This document shows, piece after piece, positions 8,902 through 17,169 of a stretch of 40,746 nucleotides of DNA. Each line of letters starts with the position of its first letter. Position 1 is the first letter of the stretch. Origin of the DNA: UBA5336 sp038526245 (GTDB lineage Bacteria > Pseudomonadota > Alphaproteobacteria > Caulobacterales > Hyphomonadaceae); contig JBCBGZ010000023.1 of assembly GCA_038526245.1 (NCBI GenBank), positions 1 through 40,746 of the forward strand, given 5' to 3'. A program made the position numbers and the translations under genes. The notes beneath the pieces are model-generated. The model was not told the origin of the DNA, did no database searches, and worked only from the letters and a program-made list of their open reading frames with translations.

Positions 8902-9137
8902 GCACCTTTCCCCAAAAGCGATTGCAGCCCGCTCAAAGCGCACTGCCCATCGATACCTCATCAACCCAACACGTGACCCTGACACGGGGAAACTGCGTTG
9001 AGAATGGGGCGAAGCTGAAACTTTGTTAAGGCTGATGGGCCGTCCAGTGGCATCAAACTTGAACATGACAGTGCGATGATACGTGTCTTTAAAAGGTCTG
9101 GATGTGCCCAAAGAGGCCTGACCGTGGAGCAGGATGA

Positions 9138-10193
9138 ATGGTCTCTCGAGGCGCTCATTTGAGGTTGATCGGCGGAGAAGATGTGGACCCCTTCGCGGAC
9201 GTTCGCGCCGAGCCTCGTGATATTCTGGTGGCGATTCCGGCTCTGAATGAAGTCGATCATATCGAGGCGTGCCTGGACTCCTTGCTGGTGGGTGATCCGC
9301 GATTGGCTGAGGTGCAATTCGTGGTAGCCGATGGCGGCAGCACGGATGGCACCCGGGACCTGTTGACGGCGCTTTCGGCCCGCCACCCAAACGTACGGTG
9401 GATCGATAATCCAAAAAAACTGCAATCTGCCGGAGTCAACGCAGTGGCTTCGCGGGCGACCTCCCAGTCGATCTTGATCCGGTGTGACGCCCATTCGATC
9501 TATCCGGAAGGCTATGTCACCCAGGTGGCGGATGCCCTGCTCCAAAAACGTGTCGCGTCCCTCGTTGTGCCCATGGATGCTGTGGGGGAGGGGTGTTTCC
9601 AGAAGGCCAATGCCTGGGTGGTGGACACGCCATTGGGCTCGGGTGGCTCTGCCCATCGCGGCGGGACCCAATCGAAGTTTGTAGATCACGGCCACCATGC
9701 TGGATTTGACTTGGCAGTTTTCCGCTCTGTTGGGGGCTATGATGAGACTTTTTCCCATAATGAAGACGCAGAATACGACACGCGGGTCGCTGGCATTGGC
9801 GGACGGATCTTTCTCGATGCTGGCATCCGGTTGAAATACTTGCCCCGCGCATCCGCAGGTGCTCTAGCGCGTCAGTACTTCAACTACGGCAAGGGGCGTG
9901 CCCGCACCATCGCCAAGCACAAGGTTCGCCCTCGCCCCCGGCAGCTCTTTCCCGTCCTAAATCTGATCGCACTGTTGGGTGCGTTTGCGATTGCGCCGAT
10001 GTTTCCGCTGGCGCTTGCCTATCCGGCAGCTTACGGGCTAGCGCTCCTGGCGGCCTCGGTAGGCCTCTGTCTCAAGCACCGGTCAGTGTGTGGCTTGCTG
10101 GCCGGACCAGCGGCCGCGATCATGCATGTCTCGTGGGCTGCGGGCTTCCTGCGCCAGCAGTTTCGCCAAGTGCGTCCTCAGGCGAGTTCGTAA
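9138..10193 (+). CDS. Family 2 glycosyltransferase, ExoA-like
   Basis: The product has 351 residues; ATG 9138 follows GGAG (9126-9129) with 8-base spacing. The GT-A domain has ILVAIPALNEVDHIEACLDSL near 29-49, DGGSTDGT at 65-72 and RCDAHS with D117. GGYDETFSHNEDAEYDTR is the acceptor/base region, and a long KYLPRAS...QYFNYGKGRART segment follows. This order, and two or three C-terminal membrane segments (about 265-345), resemble ExoA, the beta-1,3-glucosyltransferase of succinoglycan synthesis. It is separated from the other polysaccharide genes by 236 bases and the small antisense gene, so it likely has its own promoter. Its last 16 bases overlap the convergent monooxygenase gene. Confidence 0.85.
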   Translation: MVSRGAHLRLIGGEDVDPFADVRAEPRDILVAIPALNEVDHIEACLDSLLVGDPRLAEVQFVVADGGSTDGTRDLLTALSARHPNVRWIDNPKKLQSAGVNAVASRATSQSILIRCDAHSIYPEGYVTQVADALLQKRVASLVVPMDAVGEGCFQKANAWVVDTPLGSGGSAHRGGTQSKFVDHGHHAGFDLAVFRSVGGYDETFSHNEDAEYDTRVAGIGGRIFLDAGIRLKYLPRASAGALARQYFNYGKGRARTIAKHKVRPRPRQLFPVLNLIALLGAFAIAPMFPLALAYPAAYGLALLAASVGLCLKHRSVCGLLAGPAAAIMHVSWAAGFLRQQFRQVRPQASS

Positions 10194-11644
10194 TCGTCCA
10201 GTTTGACGTCATGCACGCTTTGGGCAAACTCACGGCAGCTGCCGCTCCAGTTCTGGGTGATCAGCCCGCCATCATTCTTGTACCAACTGTTACAGCCCGG
10301 ATCGGCCCAGACGGTGCCTTCAAGGGCGTGCTGGAGATCATGGTTCCAGGCGCTTTGGGCAGCTTGCTTGGGCGACATCGCCCTGGCGCCTGCGCCGTCG
10401 AGCGCATCAAAGGCTTTCAGAACATACTCCACCTGGCGTTCCAGCATGTAAGTGATCGAGTTATGGCCCAGATTTGTGTTCGGGCCATACAGCACAAACA
10501 GGTTCGGGAAGCCTGCCACTGCGATCCCGCGATAGGCTTCGGGGTGGTCGGCCCAGACATCATTGAGATGGGCCCCGCCTGTCCCAACGACATCAACATT
10601 CCACTTCCATCCCGTCGTCTCAAATCCAGTGGCAAATACGAGGATATCCAGGTCATGGGCGCTCCCATCGCTGGTTTCCACGCCGCTTGATGTGATGCGG
10701 GAGATACCGTTCGTAACCAGGCTCACATTGTCCTTGCCCATCGCCGGCAGGTAGTCATCGGTGATCAGGATACGCTTGCAGCCGATGGGGTAATCCGGTG
10801 TCAGCTTATTGCGGAGTGTGTCGTCTGGCACTTGGGCTGCGAAGTGGTCCAGCGACTGGCGCGTGTAAGCAGCGCGTCCCGCTTCGGTCCATTCAAAGGC
10901 CTGCCAGAAATACGTGTCCGCCGTATCGAAGATCAGTTCTCGGTTTCGAGCCCCCAGATCGACCGCCATGTCCGGATTGGTCATCAGCAGCGCTAGTTCC
11001 TCAGGGGGAACTTCCCGGTCGTTCCGGGGCAAGACCCAATTCGGCGTGCGTTGAAACACGCTGAGGTGTCCCACTGTTTTTTGGAGTTCGGGGATGATCT
11101 GAACCGCGCTGGCGGCGGACCCGACAATGCCGACCCGCCTGCCGGCAAAGTCCACATCATGATCCCAGGCCGCTGAATGCATTTTGGGGCCCTTGAATGC
11201 GTCGAGACCGTCAATCTCCGGCCAAAAGGGGCGGTTGAGCTGGCCGAGGGCGCCGATAACGGCATCGGCCTCAATAACGCGGCCAGAAACGCTGGTCACA
11301 GTCCATTTCTGATCGTCTTCGTTCCAGACCGCAGAGGCAGCGCCATCCCCAAGGTGGATATTTGGCCGAAGCTGATAGCGGTCGGCAATCTCCTCGGCAT
11401 AGGCCTGAATTTCGGCGGCCTGGGGATAGAGCCGGGTCCAATTCACAGACTGGGCAAATGAGAGTTGGTACAGCGCCACAGGCACATCGCACGCGCAACC
11501 CGGATAGGAGTTCTGGTGCCACGTTCCGCCCACGCGGGGATGTTTTTCAAGGATTTCAAATGTGTGTCCGGCGTCTTGCAGCTTGATCGCTGCAGTCAGG
11601 CCGCCAAGGCCGGCGCCGATAATCGCAACATGCCGTTTTGCCAT
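10178..11644 (-). CDS. Flavin-containing monooxygenase, Baeyer-Villiger type
   Basis: The product has 488 residues; the start is preceded by GGAGGAAGCAGGAC. The N-terminal FAD site is GAGLGG (G10, G12, G15) and is followed by RVGGTWHQNSYPGCACDVP, a pattern typical of class B monooxygenases. The Baeyer-Villiger fingerprint FxGxxxHxxxW is complete (F150, G152, H156, W160), and the NADPH-binding fold (GIVGSAASA, about 172-180) and QRTPNWVLP follow. Such enzymes use NADPH and O2 to insert oxygen next to a ketone or to oxidise heteroatoms; the substrate is unknown. The second dinucleotide motif has A where relatives often have G. The PagL-like gene lies 82 bases upstream on the same strand and could share a transcript. 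Confidence 0.92.
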   Translation of the reverse strand: MAKRHVAIIGAGLGGLTAAIKLQDAGHTFEILEKHPRVGGTWHQNSYPGCACDVPVALYQLSFAQSVNWTRLYPQAAEIQAYAEEIADRYQLRPNIHLGDGAASAVWNEDDQKWTVTSVSGRVIEADAVIGALGQLNRPFWPEIDGLDAFKGPKMHSAAWDHDVDFAGRRVGIVGSAASAVQIIPELQKTVGHLSVFQRTPNWVLPRNDREVPPEELALLMTNPDMAVDLGARNRELIFDTADTYFWQAFEWTEAGRAAYTRQSLDHFAAQVPDDTLRNKLTPDYPIGCKRILITDDYLPAMGKDNVSLVTNGISRITSSGVETSDGSAHDLDILVFATGFETTGWKWNVDVVGTGGAHLNDVWADHPEAYRGIAVAGFPNLFVLYGPNTNLGHNSITYMLERQVEYVLKAFDALDGAGARAMSPKQAAQSAWNHDLQHALEGTVWADPGCNSWYKNDGGLITQNWSGSCREFAQSVHDVKLDDYELA

Positions 11645-11726
11645 GTCCTGCTTCCTCCCAAGGTCTTGTGCCTTTGGAAACAGGGTTTACTGGGATTGCT
11701 GAGTTGGCAAGGCCAAAGCCCGAAGA

Positions 11727-12302
11727 TCAGCCGCCAAACTTGTAGTAGACACGGACTCCAGCGCTATCGAGGCCTTGGTTGCGGCCATCCCCGAGGATCT
11801 GGCCGTGGCTGAGGTGTTCATAGATCAACTGGCCACCCCAATTCTCGCCGAAGTCCCGGTTCAGGGCGAGGCCCGTCCGGAACAGGTCGTCCGATCCCAG
11901 GAAAACGTTTTCCTCGGCGAAGGCTTCGGATTCTGGAGAGCCCTGGGGGAACGGGCTTTCATTCGCACCATCATGGATCACGTAGCCGAGGCTTGGCTCC
12001 AACGACCATTTTTCGGCAAGATCGAAGTTCCAGACAAGACCCACACCGCCGTAGCTGGTGTCCCCTGCAGTGTTTATGGAGGCGATCGCATAGGGGCGTG
12101 GCGACAGGATATACCGAAACACGTCAGGTGAAGCGAAGACCAGTTCGCCTTCGACAGTCGGTCCGTCCTCCTTGTTGGCGTTCTTACAGTCGCTGACACA
12201 GATATTGTGCTGGAGGACGCCGGCGCGAACCTCTTCGACCAGTTGAGCCTGCGCCATGGCCGGCAGGCTAGCTGCGCAGAGGGCTAATGAAATCAGACGC
12301 AT
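11727..12302 (-). CDS. PagL-like lipid A 3-O-deacylase (acyloxyacyl hydrolase)
   Basis: The product has 191 residues. I place the start at ATG 12302, behind GGAG, because it opens straight into a signal peptide (MRLISLALCA to AQA near residue 19); the frame extends nine residues further upstream without a better site. The mature part is a small outer-membrane barrel ending VYYKFGG. The family motif YEHLSHGQI supplies the catalytic H163 and S165 (HxS), and NQGLDSAG follows as in PagL relatives. The acidic third member of the triad is not obvious: the equivalent region has Q176. The expected role is removing the 3-O acyl chain from lipid A at the outer membrane. Two cysteines (C35, C39) near the N terminus may form a disulfide. 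Confidence 0.8.
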   Translation of the reverse strand: MRLISLALCAASLPAMAQAQLVEEVRAGVLQHNICVSDCKNANKEDGPTVEGELVFASPDVFRYILSPRPYAIASINTAGDTSYGGVGLVWNFDLAEKWSLEPSLGYVIHDGANESPFPQGSPESEAFAEENVFLGSDDLFRTGLALNRDFGENWGGQLIYEHLSHGQILGDGRNQGLDSAGVRVYYKFGG

Positions 12303-12448
12303 GGGATCTCCAGTCGACAACTGCCCCACCCCGGGGTCGCGCCGGGTTGTGGCGTGGTTAGGGTGAATCGGTCAAGCCGTTTCAGCCTTGACCTTCCCGA
12401 CAGGAAGCGCGCTGCTGTGCAATTACAACACAGAGGGAGGAGTGAATA
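12303..12448. promoter_or_regulatory. Divergent promoter region with inverted repeat
   Basis: This 146-base divergent region serves the PagL-like gene (left) and the SDR gene (right). It holds a perfect 7-base inverted repeat, GGTCAAG at 12370-12376 and CTTGACC at 12387-12393, spaced by 10 bases, and a perfect 10-base palindrome ACCCCGGGGT near 12328. The SDR gene has a strong ribosome binding site, GAGGGAGGAG, just before ATG 12449. Confidence 0.4.
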
Positions 12449-13333
12449 ATGGCGGACTTGACGGGAAAAGTTGCCGTGATTACGGGCGCGGCCAGCGGCA
12501 TTGGTTTGGCATCTGTTGAGGTATTTGTGGCTGCTGGCGCCAAGGTCGTCGCCGCGGACATTCAGGATGATAAAGGCAGGGCTCTGGAAGAGCGCTTCGG
12601 CAACGACGTCGTTCGGTATGCCCATTGCGACGTCACGAGTGCGGATCATTTGTCGGCAACCCTGCAAACCGCCGATGAAGCCTTCGGTGGGCTCGACATT
12701 TTGTTCAACAATGCCGGTCATGGCGGCACCCCTGGGGGCGTTGAGGACTTTGATCCCGATGGCTTTGACCAGACGATAGCTTTGCTTCTGAAGTCGGTGT
12801 TTCAGGGCACGCACCTTGCGCTGCCTTACTTCAAGGCGCGAGGCGGCGGCAGCGTTATCAATACCTCATCAATAAGCGCGGTATGCGCCGGCTACGCGCC
12901 ATTGGTTTACTCTGTTTGCAAGAAAGGCGTCGCGCACTTTTCCAAACTCGCCGCTGCCGAACTGGCGAAAGACAAGGTTCGTGTGAACGCCATTCTTCCT
13001 GGCTTCATCGCCACATCGATCTTTGGCGCATCCCTCGGCCTGCCGCGAGATCAGGCAGACCAGCTTAGCGAAATGGTGGCCCAGAACGGTGGCGCAATGC
13101 AGCCCGCCGGCCGGATTGGACAAGGCAAGGACATCGCGGAGATGGCAGCCTTTCTCGCAAGCGATGCAGCGGAATTCATCACGGGCGGTGAGTTTCTCGT
13201 CGATGGCGGAATGACGGTCGGCCCGCCCCATAGCTGGCGCAACGATGTTGCGGGACCGCTGCTGGATGCGCTCGGGCTTACGGTGGAACAGGCTGAAGCA
13301 ATGCAAGCCGCGGCGGCGGCGTCCAAGGCCTGA
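12449..13333 (+). CDS. Short-chain dehydrogenase/reductase
   Basis: The product has 294 residues and follows a strong ribosome binding site. It has all classical SDR motifs: TGAASGIG (12-19) for the cofactor, D61 in HCDVTS, NNAG (87-90), serine 140/141, and the catalytic YSVCK with Y154 and K158. An aspartate after the second strand (AADIQ) favours NAD over NADP. The C-terminal block ITGGEFLVDGGMTVG is typical, and about 35 further residues follow, slightly longer than the family norm. The substrate is unknown. It is divergent from the PagL-like and monooxygenase genes; a link to an alcohol/ketone made or used by the monooxygenase is possible but unproven. Confidence 0.9.
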   Translation: MADLTGKVAVITGAASGIGLASVEVFVAAGAKVVAADIQDDKGRALEERFGNDVVRYAHCDVTSADHLSATLQTADEAFGGLDILFNNAGHGGTPGGVEDFDPDGFDQTIALLLKSVFQGTHLALPYFKARGGGSVINTSSISAVCAGYAPLVYSVCKKGVAHFSKLAAAELAKDKVRVNAILPGFIATSIFGASLGLPRDQADQLSEMVAQNGGAMQPAGRIGQGKDIAEMAAFLASDAAEFITGGEFLVDGGMTVGPPHSWRNDVAGPLLDALGLTVEQAEAMQAAAAASKA

Positions 13334-13452
13334 CACTCTGAAGCCAGTTTCAAAAAAGGCTGCACGGTTACCTTAACCGAATTCAAAACCTTCCCTGCTA
13401 TCTGATGAGGGTTGTGGGGAAGTGATTGGGTCGATGAAAGGCGCGATGCAGC
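13334..13452 (+). promoter_or_regulatory. Promoter region of the EAL gene with a 15-base palindrome
   Basis: CGGTTA-CCT-TAACCG at 13365-13379 is a perfect inverted repeat with 6-base arms. No T-tract follows it, so it is more likely an operator than a terminator. Confidence 0.35.
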
Positions 13453-15453
13453 GTGGCGGAAGCAGTGAAACCAAGGAGCACTTTGTCTCGCCTCAGTCTG
13501 GCTTGGGCATTGCCTTTGGTATCGTTTGCCCTTGCCATGGCCATGGCGGTCGTTTTTCTCGTGGTATCGCTGGTCGCGGTTGAAATCCGGTCGTTTAGCG
13601 ACTCAGAACGCGAGGCTGAGCGCCTCGCAAGTGTGGTCGCCAGGGACATGCATGAAGGATACTTGGCGAGCGTAAGTGATATCGTCAGCGCTTACGCACC
13701 CGCCGAAGTGACGGTGTTGACGGCAAACGATGCGCGCGCAGCGTCGTCGACCGGTCTGATCACTCTGCCCGTTGTGCATACGGTTCCGATCATGTTCGAA
13801 GGCGAGCAGATCGGCCGGGTTGAGACAAGCCGACTGGTGACCAGTGGGCTTTCCATACCCGGATGGGGAATCGGGCTTCTGGTGATCATGGCAGGCGGAC
13901 TTGCTGCGGTCAGCGGGCACTTCTTTGCGGCTCGCGTGGTGCGTAGCGTCCAGCAAATCAGCACCGTTGCCGATGCGTTGCGATCAGGCGATGCGAAGGC
14001 CGAAGATCTCACCATGGACGCCGACTTTACAGAGCTTCGGGAAATGTATGTCTCGATGCGGCGTGCTGTTGCCAGCGTTCGCCGTGAGGCCGACGAATTG
14101 AGAGCCGAGGCCTTCACAAACCCGATCAGCGGGTTGCCGAACTTTAGCGCCTTCATGCGCAAATTGTCCGGGCGTTTGGAACAGGCCGATTTCGATCGTC
14201 CCGCTGCTCTCTTTTGCCTCGACCTCGATCATTTCGACAGGGCGTGTGAGTCGTTCGGTAGCGCCGTGGGTGACGTGCTGCTGTTGAAGGCGATTTCACG
14301 GATACAGAGCGAGTTGGATGCGCTTAAAGCCGAAGATGTCGTCGACACAAGCGATTACATCCTGGCACAGCCTTGGTCTGACTCTCTGTATCTGATCGTC
14401 CCGAACATCGGGGGCCGGGCCCAGGCCTCCGAAACTGCACGACGTCTCCGCAGCGCCTTTGTTCCCCATGTGGAAGCGTGTGGATACGAGATCCAGCTTG
14501 GCCTTTCCGGCGGGATTGTGATGATCCCGGAGGACGGACAGGCAACGAACGACCTGGTCCGGCGCGGCGAAACGGCCCTGCGCAATGTTCGTAAGGATGC
14601 CAAAAAGGGTTTTCGCTTCTACGCGCCGCGCATGGACCGCATTGCCAAGGGGCGTGCCCAGTTAGAGGCAGACATTCGAGAGGCGATCGAGACCGGCGAG
14701 TTCCATCCTCACTTCCAGCCGAAGCTGGACCTGCGGACGGGCAGAATCAAAGGGTGCGAAGCGCTTGCGCGCTGGAAGCGCCCCGATGGGCGGTTTGTGG
14801 CGCCAAGCGCCTTTATTTCTGTGGCGGAAGAGACCGGCCTGATCGACGATATTGGCCAGATCATCTTGCGGGAGGCCTGCGAAGCCGCGGTTGGGTGGCT
14901 GAAGGAAGGCCACGCCATGAGCGTTGCGGTAAACGTTTCGCCCGTTCAAATGCGCAATCCCAGTTTCCGGGATCTTGTCTTGGACGCCCTTGCAACATCC
15001 GGATTGCCGCCACGCTTCCTTGAACTGGAAATTACGGAATCCCTTGCCATCGAAGACCCCCAGGCGTTTAAGGATGCGGTCGATCCCCTCCGCGCAATGG
15101 GCGTGCGACTTGCGCTGGATGACTTCGGGACGGGCCATTCCAACCTCGCCATCCTTTCTCGGTTGAATTTCGATGTGTTCAAGATTGACCGCCAATTCAT
15201 CCAGAATCTGGAGCGAGATGACTCTGCGCGTCCAATCATCGAGATGATCCTTGCAATGGCGGAGTCCCTCGGTCTCGAAACCGTCGCTGAAGGGGTTGAG
15301 ACCGCTGCACACGCCCGTTTCCTGCGCCTGCGCGGTTGCACCTATGGTCAGGGATATCTCTACAGCCCCGCGCTACCGTCCGATAAGTTCCTCTCATACG
15401 TGCAGGACTGGGAAGCCCGGCGTCGTCAGAGCCTTGTCGCAAAGGCGGGCTAA
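13453..15453 (+). CDS. Membrane-bound c-di-GMP phosphodiesterase with degenerate GGDEF
   Basis: The product has up to 666 residues. GTG 13453 has only AAAGG at distance 11. TTG 13483, in frame, has AAGGAG five bases before it and may be the true start. Two membrane helices (about 17-43 and 138-160) flank a periplasmic segment, followed by a HAMP-like linker. The GGDEF domain (about 220-390) is degenerate: the active-site loop reads PWSDS at 307-311 instead of GGDEF. The EAL domain (about 400-655) is intact: E436-A-L, NVSP, EITES, DDFGTG at 556-561, KIDRQF and ETVAEGVET. The protein should therefore hydrolyse c-di-GMP to pGpG and not make it; the dead GGDEF could sense GTP. It is the only c-di-GMP-turnover enzyme in the window and sits near polysaccharide and holdfast genes that c-di-GMP normally controls. 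Confidence 0.93.
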   Translation: MAEAVKPRSTLSRLSLAWALPLVSFALAMAMAVVFLVVSLVAVEIRSFSDSEREAERLASVVARDMHEGYLASVSDIVSAYAPAEVTVLTANDARAASSTGLITLPVVHTVPIMFEGEQIGRVETSRLVTSGLSIPGWGIGLLVIMAGGLAAVSGHFFAARVVRSVQQISTVADALRSGDAKAEDLTMDADFTELREMYVSMRRAVASVRREADELRAEAFTNPISGLPNFSAFMRKLSGRLEQADFDRPAALFCLDLDHFDRACESFGSAVGDVLLLKAISRIQSELDALKAEDVVDTSDYILAQPWSDSLYLIVPNIGGRAQASETARRLRSAFVPHVEACGYEIQLGLSGGIVMIPEDGQATNDLVRRGETALRNVRKDAKKGFRFYAPRMDRIAKGRAQLEADIREAIETGEFHPHFQPKLDLRTGRIKGCEALARWKRPDGRFVAPSAFISVAEETGLIDDIGQIILREACEAAVGWLKEGHAMSVAVNVSPVQMRNPSFRDLVLDALATSGLPPRFLELEITESLAIEDPQAFKDAVDPLRAMGVRLALDDFGTGHSNLAILSRLNFDVFKIDRQFIQNLERDDSARPIIEMILAMAESLGLETVAEGVETAAHARFLRLRGCTYGQGYLYSPALPSDKFLSYVQDWEARRRQSLVAKAG

Positions 15454-15473
15454 CAGCCACAAGCAACTCAGCT

Positions 15474-15511
15474 CTTGAACTCGGCCCCAAAACTCGCCAT
15501 ACATTTATCGT
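15474..15511 (+). promoter_or_regulatory. RpoH (heat-shock) type promoter of hslV
   Basis: CTTGAAC at 15474-15480, 14 bases, then CGCCATAC at 15495-15502 match the sigma-32 pattern (CTTGAAA-N14-CCCCATNT) in sequence and spacing. The expected start of transcription is about 15507-15510, only a few bases before ATG 15512, and no ribosome binding site precedes that ATG. Confidence 0.7.
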
Positions 15512-16069
15512 ATGTCGATAAGTCACTCCGATCCGAACACGTGGTATGGAACCACGATCCTGGCCGTGCGAAAGCCCGGTAAGGTTGTCCTTGTTGGCGA
15601 TGGTCAAGTTTCCCTCGGACAGACCGTCATGAAAGGGAACGCGCGAAAAGTGCGGCGCCTGGCGGGCGGAAAAATCCTCGCCGGGTTTGCAGGCGCAACG
15701 GCCGATGCCTTTACCTTGTTCGAACGGCTGGAAGACAAGCTTGAGCGTTTTCCGGGCCAGTTGATGCGCGCCGCCGTGGAACTGGCCAAGGATTGGCGCA
15801 CGGAGAAGTACCTCCAGAAGCTTGAAGCCATGCTGATTGTGGCAGACGCCGAAGTGACGCTGGTTATCACCGGAACGGGCGATGTTCTGGCGCCAGAACA
15901 TGACGTGGTCGCAATTGGCTCGGGTGGAAACTTTGCCCATGCCGCCGCACGCGGCATTTTCGAGTATGAGGATGACGCGGAAATGGTTGCCAGGAAAGCC
16001 ATGGGCATTGCGGCTGATATTTGCGTCTACACCAATGACAGCCTGACCCTGGAAATGCTCGATGTTTGA
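15512..16069 (+). CDS. hslV: ATP-dependent protease subunit HslV (ClpQ)
   Basis: The product has 185 residues. It is the proteasome-like peptidase of the HslUV complex, an N-terminal threonine hydrolase that degrades proteins unfolded by HslU. The mature N terminus should be T14 (WYG before TTILAVRK), exposed by removal of a 13-residue leader; such short leaders occur in alphaproteobacterial HslV. VGDGQVSLGQTVMKGNARKVRRL, GFAGATADAF and AIGSGGNFA are the expected family blocks. ATG 15512 is the only plausible start and has no ribosome binding site, in keeping with a leaderless transcript. The 3' end overlaps the next gene by eight bases. Confidence 0.97.
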   Translation: MSISHSDPNTWYGTTILAVRKPGKVVLVGDGQVSLGQTVMKGNARKVRRLAGGKILAGFAGATADAFTLFERLEDKLERFPGQLMRAAVELAKDWRTEKYLQKLEAMLIVADAEVTLVITGTGDVLAPEHDVVAIGSGGNFAHAAARGIFEYEDDAEMVARKAMGIAADICVYTNDSLTLEMLDV

Positions 16070-17168
16070 TAGAAGCGATCTTCAGGCCGCTGTCGGCGCT
16101 GGTATCCTCGACTCTGGCACGGCCGCCAGATTGGAAGCGTTTGTCGCCAGTCGGCGGGGCGGCGACTCGATGGCAGATGGGGAAAGCTTGCGCTTCCTTG
16201 CCAACTTTAATGACATTTTCATCTCGATCGGAATTGTGCTGCTGCTCCTGGGCGTTGCCGCGCTGTCGAGCAGCCTCTTCATGCCGGCGGGTATTCCAAA
16301 TGGCGCAACATTCGCGGCTATGGTCATCCCGACAATGGCGGTGGCCTGGGGGTTGTCTGAGTATTTTTGTGCCCGCAGGCGACTCTTGCTTCCGTCCATT
16401 GTGCTTTGCGCGGCGTTCTGTGTGACGGCGGGCATACTTGGCTCACTCCTCTTTGGGGAACAGGCGGCTCGCAACATCGAGAATTTCGGATTCACGCAAT
16501 CATTCCGAGCCGTTGGAAATCTCGGTTTGGTTGGCACCGGATCCGTTGCCGCCGCTGCGACCGCCTACTTCGTGCGGTTCCGTCTGCCGTTCTCGCTCTT
16601 CGTTCTCGCGCTCGCCCTGGCAGGAATGGCCTATGCTGGTGTAGCGTTCTTTGGTGATGCTGGCTTACTGGTCGGCGGAACGCTCAGCTTGTTGGTAGGC
16701 GTGATCACACTGGCCGCCGCAGTTTATCTCGACGCCGGTGACCCGGACCGCACGTCGCGGCGCTCGGATTTCGGCTTCTGGCTTCACCTGGCTGCCGCGC
16801 CCCAGATCATTCTCGGATTGCGCGGTCTCACCGTGGGCTTTTTCGGCGAGGGCGAAAGCCTTGGCACGGCGATTATTCTGCTCGCTTCTCTGCTTGGGTT
16901 CGCCTTCCTGTCCCTGGCGCTCAATCGGCGTGCCCTCATCGTCTCAAGCCTTCTGACCTATGGCATCGCCCTGACTGCTCTGATTGGCGGTCTGGGTCTC
17001 TCAATGGTCAACACAACGATCTTTACCTTGCTGGTTCTTGGAGCCTCTGTGGTCGTGATTGGCGGCGGATGGTCAACGGCGCGGCGCATCGTTATCGCTG
17101 TATTGCCGCGAGGTGGATGGATGTCGCGTGTGTTTCCAGATGAGCCCAGCCCCCTTGCACGCGCCTGA
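16062..17168 (+). CDS. Multi-pass membrane protein between hslV and hslU (DUF2157-like)
   Basis: The product has 368 residues. It starts inside the end of hslV (8-base overlap) with GGAA before the ATG. The first 45 residues are soluble (DLQAAVGAGILDSGTAARLEAF), the kind of short helical N terminus seen in DUF2157-type proteins. The rest consists of nine or ten hydrophobic segments with short loops, ending in a basic tail. No catalytic motif is visible. Its place between two genes whose products form one protease suggests co-expression in heat shock, and perhaps a membrane role linked to proteostasis, but that is inference. The family call is tentative. Confidence 0.7.
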   Translation: MFDRSDLQAAVGAGILDSGTAARLEAFVASRRGGDSMADGESLRFLANFNDIFISIGIVLLLLGVAALSSSLFMPAGIPNGATFAAMVIPTMAVAWGLSEYFCARRRLLLPSIVLCAAFCVTAGILGSLLFGEQAARNIENFGFTQSFRAVGNLGLVGTGSVAAAATAYFVRFRLPFSLFVLALALAGMAYAGVAFFGDAGLLVGGTLSLLVGVITLAAAVYLDAGDPDRTSRRSDFGFWLHLAAAPQIILGLRGLTVGFFGEGESLGTAIILLASLLGFAFLSLALNRRALIVSSLLTYGIALTALIGGLGLSMVNTTIFTLLVLGASVVVIGGGWSTARRIVIAVLPRGGWMSRVFPDEPSPLARA

Positions 17169-17169
17169 C

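Noticed and set aside
8683..9414. Long form of the small membrane protein gene
   Set aside because: The extra 171 codons cover a promoter region and the antisense of an ExoA-like gene; the short form has its own ribosome binding site and a coherent membrane protein.
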